Shown here: positions 55,972 through 63,938 of the stretch, piece after piece | Numbering within the stretch: the first letter of the stretch is position 1 | How the letters are laid out: each line of letters begins with the position of its first letter | Assembly: GCA_963821275.1 (NCBI GenBank) | Contig: CAWGDF010000004.1 | Coordinates: 62,001-126,000, forward strand | DNA from: JACVRW01 sp963821275 | Lineage (GTDB): Bacteria > Actinomycetota > Thermoleophilia > Solirubrobacterales > Thermoleophilaceae | DNA: 64,000 bases | Direction: 5' to 3' | Program-made: the position numbers and the translations under genes | The notes under the pieces: generated by a model | What the model was told of the DNA's origin: nothing | The model's input: the letters and a program-made list of their open reading frames with translations, nothing else | The model's database searches: none

Positions 55972-56018
55972 ATCATCAACTCTGAGTGACGACCAGTCAC
56001 CCGCCTGTGGCTCAGTCT
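55972..56018 (+). promoter_or_regulatory. Stress-island promoter P17
   Basis: ATCAT, GTGACGACCAGTCACC, -10 CAGTCT. Predicted start 56025, 29 nt before the coiled-coil gene ATG, which has GAAGGAGG. Confidence 0.75.
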
Positions 56019-56053
56019 CCAAACCGCGACCACTCGCTACGAAGGAGGCTGAT

Positions 56054-56509
56054 ATGGCCCAGTCGGACGATCTGACCAGGCTCGCGACGCGGGCGAAGGA
56101 AGCGCAGACCCGCGTGGCGGAAGTGCGAGAGGGGGCGCGGGCGGATCTCGAGCAAAACGTCGCCTCAGCGCGCGAATCGGCTCAGGACCAAGCCGACAAG
56201 CTGCGTCACGAGGCCGAGAAAGGCAAGGCCGGGATCTCCGGCCGGTTGAGTGAAGTGCAGAGGTCATGGAACGAGCACATCTCGCGTGTCCGCGAGGACC
56301 TCGAGGACAAGCGGGCGAAGCACGACGTGCACATGGCCCAGAGGAGCGCCGATGACGCGGAGGCATACGCGTCGTTCGCAGCCGACCACGCGTACTCGGC
56401 GGTCGTGGAAGCGGAGTATGCGGCCCTCGACGCGGTGCTCGCGAGGATGGATGCCGACCAGATGTCGGAGGAAGCAACCGCCACCGGCGGGACCGGAACC
56501 AGGTCATGA
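56054..56509 (+). CDS. Coiled-coil protein, paralogue of the gene at 59365
   Basis: 151 residues, no membrane segment. An N-terminal charged coiled coil (DDLTRLATRAKEAQTRVAEV) leads into a conserved centre (VQRSWNEHISRVREDLEDKRAKHD) and a C-terminal helix (HAYSAVVEAEYAALDAVLARMDAD). The centre and the C-terminal helix are the parts shared with the paralogue. Function unknown. ATG with GAAGGAGG; from P17, followed by the HdeD gene. Confidence 0.8.
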   Translation: MAQSDDLTRLATRAKEAQTRVAEVREGARADLEQNVASARESAQDQADKLRHEAEKGKAGISGRLSEVQRSWNEHISRVREDLEDKRAKHDVHMAQRSADDAEAYASFAADHAYSAVVEAEYAALDAVLARMDADQMSEEATATGGTGTRS

Positions 56510-56543
56510 GCGGCCACGCCGCCAGCCCGATTCGGATGCCGGG

Positions 56544-57134
56544 GTGACGCCGGGGCTGCGCGAGGCAACGGGTGAGATGACCGGCTACTGGTGGCTTTGG
56601 CTCATCGGCGGCATCGCCTGGCTCGTCGTCTCGCTCGTGATTCTGCAGTTCGACTCCGCCTCAGTCACGACGGTGGGCGTCCTCGTCGGGCTGATGTTGG
56701 CGCTGGCCAGCATCCAGAGCTTCGCCCTCACCACTGCGGGCGGGGGCGTGGCCTGGATCTCGGCTTTCTTCGGGGTGCTGCTCCTGGTTGCGGCGGTCAT
56801 CTGCTTCATCAGCCCTGAGGGCACGTTTGCCGCGCTGGCCGACATTCTCGGCTTCGTGTTTTTCTTCGTCGGCGCCAGGTGGATGATCGAGGCGTTCCTG
56901 GAGCGGGAGTTCAACTCGCTCTGGTGGCTCTGGCTCATCTCCGGCATCCTGATGATGATCCTCGCCTTCTGGACGGCAGGCCAGTTCTTCATCGAGAAGG
57001 CCTACGTCCTGCTCGTGTTCGCCGGCATCTGGGCGCTGATGGAAGGCATCAACGACATCGTGCGGGCGTTCGCGATCCGGGGGCTGCACGAGGAAGTCTC
57101 AGGAGGCACGGCAACCGAGGGGTCGCATACCTAG
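56544..57134 (+). CDS. HdeD/DUF308-family membrane protein
   Basis: 196 residues from GTG 56544 (ATG 56577 also possible). Two tandem three-helix units, each beginning WWLWLI (GYWWLWLIGGIAWLVVSLV; LWWLWLISGILMMILAFWT). HdeD-like proteins are linked to acid and general stress. 34 nt after the coiled-coil gene, likely co-transcribed. Confidence 0.85.
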   Translation: MTPGLREATGEMTGYWWLWLIGGIAWLVVSLVILQFDSASVTTVGVLVGLMLALASIQSFALTTAGGGVAWISAFFGVLLLVAAVICFISPEGTFAALADILGFVFFFVGARWMIEAFLEREFNSLWWLWLISGILMMILAFWTAGQFFIEKAYVLLVFAGIWALMEGINDIVRAFAIRGLHEEVSGGTATEGSHT

Positions 57135-57574
57135 CTGCCGCTCGCTCGGCGGCGACCCGGGCCTGGGTCGCCCGCCGAGGCGATCCCGCTCCCGCCTCAG
57201 CACCCGCGGGCAGGGCGGCTCGGGCGCCTCACGCGGACCATCTCAGCGTGAGCTCGACCTCAACGCGATCGCCGTCCGACCTGCTCTCGCAACGTCCCGT
57301 GAGTCCAACCTTCGACCTTTCCGCCCCCGCATGCAGAAGGTCAGCGGTTCGAGTCGTCAACAATGCCTGCAAAGGGGCCTGTTCCGAGACCCTCCCGGCA
57401 CTGTTGGCCGGGTACCCATTAGGTGCCCGGCGACGCAAACGCACCAGCCGACTTCGCGCATGAAAAAGGCCTGCAACGAAAACCTTTTCGCAAGCGGCTG
57501 AAGGGATTCGAACCCTCGACCCTCTGCATGCGAAAGCAGGAGCCGTTTCGTGCCACCTGTGGTATCGATACCGC
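57135..57574. other. Intergenic region with tRNA-like debris
   Basis: Contains a plus-strand fragment (57331-57355: ATGCAGAAGGT, CAGCGGTTCGAGTC) and a minus-strand tRNA-like fragment (57494-57539). No gene is supported. Confidence 0.5.
57494..57539 (-). other. tRNA-like 3' fragment, third copy
   Basis: Minus strand: CTGCTTTCGCATGCAGAG, then GGTCGAGGGTTCGAATCCCT, then TCAGCCGC. Same layout as 18546 and 26015, but the anticodon loop has 8 nt. Probable attachment-site remnant. Confidence 0.5.
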
Positions 57575-58012
57575 ATGCCTATCTCGTCGTTGGATCGTGA
57601 TCTCGCCGAACTTGCCGCTGCGGTGCGGCTGGATGGAACCCTCGCCGCGCTCGCGGGTCGCGCGTCCATAGGCGACGCCTACATGCTCGGCATGCTGGTG
57701 AGCGGTATGACGGTCTATGGACGCACGACCTCGCCCGTAGATTTGTTCGCGCGGATCAACGAGGAGAACGCGAAGATGATCGCGCGCGGTCGCGCGCACG
57801 GTGCCGAGAGCTGGTCGGATCAGGAAATTCGCAAGGCGATCGAGGACGGCGACACGACCGTGACACTGGCCGACGCGACCGTGTTCCCTCCGGGGTCGCC
57901 GCGCTACGAAGTGCCGCTGCTTCGCATCCGACTTGCGCAAGTCGCCGGCTGGTGGCTCGTTCCGACCGACGCCGAAGGCAAGGCGTCGTTCACGCACCCG
58001 TCGGCTGGTTAG
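57575..58012 (+). CDS. Hypothetical protein
   Basis: 145 residues. ASIGDAYMLGMLVSGMTVYG and LFARINEENAKMIARGRAHG are the most regular parts; ends with a beta-rich stretch (VPLLRIRLAQVAGWWLV). No family recognised. It lies between a tRNA-like fragment and the IS110 remnant, so it may be cargo of an integrated element. Confidence 0.55.
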   Translation: MPISSLDRDLAELAAAVRLDGTLAALAGRASIGDAYMLGMLVSGMTVYGRTTSPVDLFARINEENAKMIARGRAHGAESWSDQEIRKAIEDGDTTVTLADATVFPPGSPRYEVPLLRIRLAQVAGWWLVPTDAEGKASFTHPSAG

Positions 58013-58558
58013 CTCGCGGCTTCCGCCGCCGCCGAGCGAGGCAACACGCTCTACGGCTCGGCCATCGTCGACGCCAGTGCCTCACTGGCGCTGCCCGATG
58101 CTGGCAGCCGGTATCAGACCGGCCATCGTCGTCGATCCCGACCGCTACATCGAGCACGTCTTCGACAGCCCCGGCTTCCGCTTATCTGAACCGGGGCCTT
58201 CGTCAAGGTCGGGGGGTGAGTGGTTGCTGAGCGGGGGAGGCCCCGGCTCATGCCACCTTTGAACGAATCTTGGCAGGGCGGCGCGGAGCCGATCGATCCG
58301 CACCCGCGCTGCTCCTTCGAGGCTTGCTGTTTCGATTTCGGGTTGTCGGTGACGTCCGACATCGAGGGGATGGTCCCGACCGGGCGGCGAGCTGACTCTC
58401 TTTGAGGCTGTCGGCCTGGGTGGCCTGACTTCCTTTTGTTGTGTCGCTCGTCGCCGGTCGGGGATGCCCGGCGTGACTTGATAGGAGCGTGGCAGCGCCC
58501 CAGGCAAGCCGTGTCCGCCGGGTGTCCGCTTTCAGTCGAGGTGAAAGGGGACGGGTTG
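58013..58558. other. Non-coding stretch, including the probable IS110 left end
   Basis: No gene is supported. The part from about 58200 to 58558 lies directly upstream of the IS110 transposase start. In IS110-group elements this position is the non-coding end that gives the bridge RNA, so it may contain a remnant of one. I could not fold it. Confidence 0.4.
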
Positions 58559-59050
58559 ATGATCGTGCTCGGTGCGGACATGCACAAGAGCTCGCACTCG
58601 ATCGTGGCGGTCGACGCGGCGACGGGGCAGCTGACGGGCGAGAAGACGGTCGCGGTTGGTGCGCGCGGGTTCGGTGCGCTGGTGGTGTGGGCTGGTGGCC
58701 TGGCGGGCGAGCGGGTGTGGGCGCTTGAGGACTGCCGGCATGTCTGCGGGGCGCTGGAGCGGTTTCTGATCAGCCGCGGGGAGCGGGTCGTTGGGGTCTC
58801 GACCAGGTTGATGGCGACGTCGCGGCGCTCGGCCCGCGAGCGCGGCAAGTCGGATCGCATCGACGCGCTGGCCGTCGCGCGGGCGGTGCTGGCCGAAGGC
58901 GTCGAGACCTGCCGACGGCGGCGCTCGCCGGTCCGGAGCTCGACGTCCGCCTGCTGGTCGATCATCGCGAGCGGCTCGTCCGCCAGCGGGTCGGGCTCAA
59001 CAACACGCTGGATACCGACAGCGCGCGTTCTACGCTCCAACGGGTCCCGG
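58559..59050 (+). pseudogene. IS110-family transposase, truncated and frameshifted
   Basis: The DEDD (RuvC-like) domain starts VLGADMHKSSHSIVAVDAATG, the first Asp of the catalytic set, and continues GERVVGVSTRLMATSRRSARERGKSDRIDALAVARA. Near 58910 a one-base shift moves the frame; corrected, it reads LDVRLLVDHRERLVRQRVGLNNTL. The C-terminal Transposase_20 domain with its catalytic Ser is absent, so it is inactive. Confidence 0.85.
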
Positions 59051-59364
59051 CGCTGCCTTTTCCCCCGCCTTGCGACAGTGCGGCGGCGGTGGCCAGCTGC
59101 CGCGACGGAACTGCTCCGGTTCGTCCATTGCCGTAGGCGGGTCGCTCCGACGTCCGACGGCTCCGAGGCTACGGGCGAGATGCGGCTGCGGCCTCCCGGT
59201 TCGTTAGGACTCCTGGGCGATCAGCGCGGATGGCCTGGCCCCGCATGGAGTCATTCAGCTAGGCTAGTCCAAGCGCCGGGCGCTCAGCCTCCGCTCCATG
59301 CGTCCCGGCACCGTCACGGTACCCAAGACCGTCGCTGCGACGGTCACCCTTGAGGGAGGTTGAC
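59051..59364. other. Intergenic region with two dyads
   Basis: Degraded sequence after the IS110 remnant. The last 60 nt hold the inverted repeats at 59310-59345. Confidence 0.4.
59310..59345. promoter_or_regulatory. Double dyad upstream of the coiled-coil paralogue
   Basis: ACCGT-C-ACGGT (59310-59320) and GACCGTCG-CTG-CGACGGTC (59327-59345, perfect 8-bp arms). Both share the half-site ACCGT/ACGGT, so this could be a two-site operator. It is unlike P1-P17: no aligned -10 is found. Confidence 0.4.
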
Positions 59365-59802
59365 ATGCCTGCATCGGACCAGCTGACGAGGTTGGCGGCC
59401 AGGGCGAAGGAAGCTGAGGATCGGGCCGCGAGCGCACAGGGGAAGGCCAAGGCGGACCTCGAGCAGGACGTTGCGACAGCGCGCGCATCAGCTCAGGCCC
59501 AGGCTGAGAAGCTGCGCCAGTCCGCGGACGCAAGCAAGGGAAAGCTCTCCGTCTGGTGGAATGACGTGCAGCGCTCGTGGAACGAACACGTCGCAAAGGT
59601 TCGCGAGGACATCGATGCCAAGCGGGCGGAGCATGACGAGGGGAGGGCGCAGCGGTACGCCGAGAACGCCGAAGACGACGCCGCGTTTGCGGTTGAGTAC
59701 GCGTATGCAGCGATCGAGGAAGCCGAGTACGCGGTGCTCGACGCGGCCCTGGCGAGGAAGCACGCTGACGAGCTGTCACCACAGTCGGGCGCTAGCGCCT
59801 GA
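59365..59802 (+). CDS. Coiled-coil protein, paralogue of the gene at 56054
   Basis: 145 residues, no membrane segment. DQLTRLAARAKEAEDRAASA, then VQRSWNEHVAKVREDIDAKRAEHD and YAYAAIEEAEYAVLDAALARKHADE align along the whole length with the protein at 56054. Start ATG 59365 with GGGAGG upstream. The two differ in promoter type: P17 there, a double dyad here. Confidence 0.8.
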   Translation: MPASDQLTRLAARAKEAEDRAASAQGKAKADLEQDVATARASAQAQAEKLRQSADASKGKLSVWWNDVQRSWNEHVAKVREDIDAKRAEHDEGRAQRYAENAEDDAAFAVEYAYAAIEEAEYAVLDAALARKHADELSPQSGASA

Positions 59803-60425
59803 ACGGCGCGTTGTGCTGTGCGCCGAGGTGGGCACAGATCTCGGACGCTTCGAGGAGAGAACGCAAAAGCAACGCGAGCGCACAAACTCGCGAAGGGGTC
59901 GGCGCGCCTGTCGATTCGCGCGGTCGGGAGCGATGAGCTGCCGCTCAGTGGTCGGCCGCAGGGAGCCTCGACCCGACGCACTGCTCGACGTGAGAAACCG
60001 CCACGTCGGTCGGCCATGCATTGACAACAAAGCTGGTCGCGCGGAAGGAACCGTCAGTTTTGCCGTGCCATCCGTGACCGCGTAGGGGGCTCCCGGGCCG
60101 CTGTCGCTGCGGACGGAGGCTATCGCTCAAACCGCCAGCGAGGCCGCTGGATCGTTTCTAATGGTGGGCTGCGAAATCGGCCATCTCGTTCGTCGCGAGC
60201 GGCCGGCCGGGCGCAAGGTCGTCCAGCACGGCGGCTCTGACGTGCATCTCCGCGAGCGCGCTGCGCGTTTTCTCGGACGGCTTTATGCGACAGCCTCGAC
60301 GAGATGCAGAAGTGTCCGGCCGGCCGGGTCGCGTCTCGCAAGTGCTGTAAATGGCCGGGGCCCGTCAAGGGCACGGCGTAGGTTCCCTCAAGTCCCTGAC
60401 AAGACGAAGAAGGAGGACCTGCGCC
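59803..60425. other. Intergenic region, nothing recognised
   Basis: ORFs here have no domain features. The last 20 nt contain GAAGGAGG, the ribosome-binding site of the IS256-like fragment. Confidence 0.4.
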
Positions 60426-60931
60426 GTGAAACGCACCGTACCGCCGTCGGCGGAGATCGAGGGGCAGATCGACCGGCTGCTGGCCGTGGGGGTGGGTGAG
60501 AACCCGCGGGAGTCGCTCTCGGAGCTGGCGAAGCTGGGGCGCGGCTGATCATCCAGCGCGCGGTCGAGGATGAGTTCGACGTCTGGCTGGGCAGGGCGCG
60601 CTATGAGCGTCGGCCGGGCTATCAGCGCGGGCTGCGCAACGGCTTTCGTCCCCGCAGGGTGCAGACAGCCGAGGGGCAGCTTGAGGTTGCGTGCCTGCCG
60701 GATCACGTCACCCCCCACACACTGCGGCGGACGTCCATCACGCTCATGTTCGAGGCGGGCGCGACCGTCCCGTACGTGATGGGTCAGGTCGGCCACGCCG
60801 ACTCGGCGACGACCCTCGAGGTCTACTCGCAGGTGCTCAAGCGTCGCGAACGGCGAACGGTCGGCGAGGCCTTCGATCGGCTGATGCGCGACCCGTTCCA
60901 TCGGAATCTGAGGCCGAAAGCGGCCCGCTAA
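60426..60931 (+). pseudogene. Chimera: IS256-type transposase head joined to tyrosine recombinase tail
   Basis: Codons 1-40 start MKRTVPPSAEIEGQIDRLL; after a one-base shift near 60540 the frame reads IIQRAVEDEFDVWLGRARYE and RNGFRPRRVQTAEGQLEV, the N-terminal domain of IS256/mutator transposases. Without a break the frame then reads DHVTPHTLRRTSITLMFEAG and VMGQVGHADSATTLEVYSQV, box II and catalytic Tyr of an integrase. The join lies near 60695-60705. Confidence 0.8.
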
Positions 60932-61088
60932 CTACAGGATCTGGCGACGCGGAAACCTCCCGATTCGACCCCGATCGCCGTGCTTTTGGGTCGCAATCGA
61001 GGATGCCAGGCCCAAGAAGCCCGAATACAGCAGTTGCGAGTCACTAGCTATGTGCACAAGTTCCCTGCAAATCAACGGCTTTTGAAAG

Positions 61089-61162
<74 letters not shown>

Positions 61163-61192
61163 TGGATGACTCTGTGCAGGACGATAGCCGCG

Positions 61193-61781
61193 TCACTCGT
61201 CCTCGTAGAGCGACTCGCGGGCGAGCTCGGCTCCGCGGGCGCCCCAGAGCCGCACCTCGATGTAGTCGCCGGTGTAGGCGTCGAGCGACACGAGCGTGAA
61301 GCGGTCCTCGGTCAGCTCGCACTGGTCGGTGGTGCTGGGCCCGAGCTCGGTGGTGGCCACCGCGCCGTTGGCCACCAGGGCCACTCCCCAGACCAGCGTG
61401 ATCAGCCCGCGCCGGCCCTGGGGGCCGCGCCAGTGGCCGATCTCCTGGTCGGAGAGGTCGAGCGTCCAGTCCGGGTTCTCCTCGGCGGTCTCCTCGGTGA
61501 AGTCGGCCACGGCCTGGAAGTCGACCGCCTCCGCGCCTTCGTGCTCGCGCGTGTACGGAGACGTAGCCGAACACCTCGCCGCCGCCCTCGGCCGGCGCGG
61601 TGGCGGGCACGTAGGTGCGTCCGGCGAAGGTCCGGTCCGGGAACCAGTTGACGGCGCCGATCTCGGTCTCGGCGGCGGCCGCGAAGCGCTCGTGCAGCGC
61701 GTCCTCCCAGCGGCCGTAGGGCAGCGGCTCCTGCGGCGGCTCGGCGGCGAAGAGGGGGATCTGGCGGGGCACGGGTGGCAC
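61193..61781 (-). pseudogene. Hypothetical protein, one frameshift
   Basis: About 195 residues after correction. N-terminal PLPYGRWEDALHERFAAAAE and NWFPDRTFAGRTYVPATAP; a one-base shift near 61557 precedes REHEGAEAVDFQAVADF and WTLDLSDQEIGHWRGPQGRR, ending with an acidic tail. No known domain. It lies on the same strand as galT, 18 nt downstream of it. Confidence 0.6.
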
Positions 61782-61798
61782 GGCGGTCGCGGAATGTA

Positions 61799-62785
61799 CT
61801 AGCCCGCCTCGCGCAGCCGCCGCGCCGCGTCCTCAGGAGCCAGCACGTTGAGGTGCACGCCGGTCCCGATCTCCAGGCCCGCGAGCTGGGCCAGGCGCGG
61901 CATCAGCTCGATGTGCCAGCAGAAGCGCTCGGCGTCGCGGGGCGCGGTGCGCACCCACATGTTCAGCGGCGGCAGGCCGCCGAGTGCCGCGGCCAGACGG
62001 TTGAGGACGTCGTGCAGGAGCCGTCCTCCCAGCGGGCCCTCGTCGGAGAAGCGCGGGGCCGGGACGCGTGGCACGAGCTGGAGGTGGAAGGGCACGCGGG
62101 CGCCGAAGGGGCAGAGGGCGACGGCCTCGTCGTCGATCGCCACGACCCGCTCGCGCCGGCGCACCTCCTCCTGGATCACGTCCTCGAGCAGGTTGCGGCC
62201 CTGGGTGCGGTGAGAGTGGGCGGTGAAGCGCTCCCGCTCCCGGGCCACCGCTGCGGGCACGAACGGGAGCGCGTACAGCTGGGCGTGCGTGTGAGGCAGC
62301 GAGGCGCCCGCCTCCTTGCCCTCGTTGACGATGACGTGCACGTAGGCGGCGTCCCGGTGCGCGCGCATGCGCTGGCGCCAAACCCACATGGCCGTCTCCA
62401 CCTGCTCGGGGCTCAGCTCGGCGAGCGAGGAGACCGGGTCCGGTGCGTTGACGATCACCTCGTGGGCGCCGAGCGCCGGCCGGGCGGAGAAGAGGTCGGG
62501 TTCGCCGCGCCCGTGCATGAGCGGGTCCTCGCCCGCCTCGGGCTCGCCCGGGCTCAGCGCCGGATAGAGGTTGGGGACCACGCGGACCCTCCACCCGCCG
62601 TCGTCGTCGCGCAGCGCGTCCACCTCCGGCGGCGTGCGATCCTCGTGCCCGGGCAGGAAGGGATCGCTCTCGGGATCGATCGGAGCTCTCGGCGTGACGT
62701 CCAGCCAGGCGCCCGGGCGGCTGCCGCGCTCGCCGGCGACGATCACCCGCAGCCCGGTGAGCGGATCGATCCTCAGCTCAGGCAA
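61799..62785 (-). CDS. galT: Galactose-1-phosphate uridylyltransferase
   Basis: 328 residues from TTG 62785. HIT-fold nucleotidyltransferase: SLPHTHAQLYALPFVP holds the catalytic HPHxQ-like triad (here HTHAQ), and PFHLQLVPR the second metal or substrate His. Transfers UMP between UDP-glucose and galactose-1-phosphate (Leloir pathway). The start overlaps the end of the GNAT gene by 8 nt. Confidence 0.88.
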   Translation of the reverse strand: MPELRIDPLTGLRVIVAGERGSRPGAWLDVTPRAPIDPESDPFLPGHEDRTPPEVDALRDDDGGWRVRVVPNLYPALSPGEPEAGEDPLMHGRGEPDLFSARPALGAHEVIVNAPDPVSSLAELSPEQVETAMWVWRQRMRAHRDAAYVHVIVNEGKEAGASLPHTHAQLYALPFVPAAVARERERFTAHSHRTQGRNLLEDVIQEEVRRRERVVAIDDEAVALCPFGARVPFHLQLVPRVPAPRFSDEGPLGGRLLHDVLNRLAAALGGLPPLNMWVRTAPRDAERFCWHIELMPRLAQLAGLEIGTGVHLNVLAPEDAARRLREAG

Positions 62786-63209
62786 GGCGCTTCTCCATCG
62801 CCACGTGCTCGATTCCCTCCTCCATGAAGCGCTTGCCGCGCTCTCGGTAGCCGCCGTTCAGATACAGGTCGAGCGTGTACGTCTGGGCGTGAAGGGAGAT
62901 GCGGTCGGCGCCGGTGGCCGCCGACACACGGTCCGCCTCCTGGAGAATCGCTGCGGCCACGCCGCGGCCCCGCTCCCGGGGCTCCACCGCAAGCCGGCCC
63001 AGGCGCGCATCCCGGCCGCGGAAGAGCAGCCGGCAGGTGCCGATCACGCGCTCCTTGTGGAGCGCCACCAGGTGCACGGCCTCCCGGTCGCGCCCGTCGC
63101 GGTCGGCCTCCAGGGACACCCCCTGCTCTCCGCAGAACACGCGCTCGCGCAGCGCGAGGGCGGCCTCCAGCTCCTGCGGCGTGCGTACCGTCCGGACGTC
63201 CAGGGTCAG
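62778..63209 (-). CDS. GNAT-family acetyltransferase (ElaA/YjcF-like)
   Basis: About 143 residues. ALALRERVFCGEQGVSLEAD is the start of the ElaA-type GNAT; RLAVEPRERGRGVAAAILQE the acetyl-CoA loop. No ATG, GTG or TTG lies in a suitable place; a CTG at 63209, overlapping the TlpA stop (CTGA), is the best candidate. The start is therefore uncertain. Operon: tlpA, GNAT, galT. Confidence 0.75.
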   Translation of the reverse strand: MTLDVRTVRTPQELEAALALRERVFCGEQGVSLEADRDGRDREAVHLVALHKERVIGTCRLLFRGRDARLGRLAVEPRERGRGVAAAILQEADRVSAATGADRISLHAQTYTLDLYLNGGYRERGKRFMEEGIEHVAMEKRLA

Positions 63210-63751
63210 CGAGCGTAGCGTTCTATGTCCGCGGCCAGCTTGGCTTCGGTGGTGTATCCGCCCTGGTGCACGTAGGCGAGCTCGCCCTTGGCGTCGTAGA
63301 AGGCGGTGGTGGGGAAGGCCTGCACGCCGTTGAACACCGCCGCCACCTCGAGCGTCGGGTCCTTGTAGGAGGGAAACGGCACCGGGAAATCGCCCAGGAA
63401 CTTCTTGGCGTTGCCGTCGTTGTCGTCCGAGTTGACTCCGAGGAAGGCCACGCTCTTTGCCCTCTTGCCGGCCTGCCGCTGGAAGAAGGGGAACTCGTAC
63501 CGGCAGGGACCGCACCAGGAAGCCCACTTGTTGACCACCACCGGGTAGCCCCGCAGCCCGCGGATGCGTCGCTCGAAGCTCTTCGCCCCTCCGTCGAGGA
63601 GCTCGTTCGACTGCTCGTGCACCGCGGCCAGCGGCGCGGGCGCCCCGGCGAGCTCGGAAGCCTGGGCCGGCTTGCTTTGCGGCTGCTCCTCGGAGCCGCA
63701 GGCGACCAGTGCCAGAGCCGCGCAGGCAAAGATGAGAGCGAGGCGGCCCAC
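63206..63751 (-). CDS. TlpA-like thioredoxin-fold lipoprotein
   Basis: 181 residues from GTG 63751. Lipoprotein signal with lipobox LVAC (LALIFACAALALVACGS), then a TlpA/ResA fold with the redox site WASWCGPCRYEFPFF and the cis-Pro region AFPTTAFYD. A membrane-tethered disulphide reductase outside the cytoplasm. Confidence 0.9.
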   Translation of the reverse strand: MGRLALIFACAALALVACGSEEQPQSKPAQASELAGAPAPLAAVHEQSNELLDGGAKSFERRIRGLRGYPVVVNKWASWCGPCRYEFPFFQRQAGKRAKSVAFLGVNSDDNDGNAKKFLGDFPVPFPSYKDPTLEVAAVFNGVQAFPTTAFYDAKGELAYVHQGGYTTEAKLAADIERYAR

Positions 63752-63938
63752 CCGGGCAAGGATGGCAGACCCGATCCGGCCTTCCGTGTGCTGTAATAGG
63801 AGTACGCCGACCGTCCCCCCGGACTCGGCGCGCCCGCCGCTCGCGAGGCAGGAAGAGCGGCAGCATCGGACGGGCGGGCCCCGCGCCTTGCGAGGCCCGG
63901 CTTGCACCCGTCCCTCCTATCGAGGACGCCCACCCACT

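Noticed and set aside
36947..56000. Conserved peptide start (V/M)-(M/T)-T-x-H-P encoded by the P boxes
   Set aside because: The peptide arises from the conserved DNA box; frames after it differ and are often out of frame with the gene. The constant -10 spacing explains the conservation better.
28544..56018. CRP/FNR-type operator
   Set aside because: GTGA and TCAC are 7 nt apart instead of 6, and there is a third half-site upstream; not a standard CRP site.
59327..59361. An 18th copy of the stress promoter upstream of 59365
   Set aside because: Contains GACGGTCACCC, but the central GTGA is missing, spacing is one base short and no A/T pair falls at the -10 positions.
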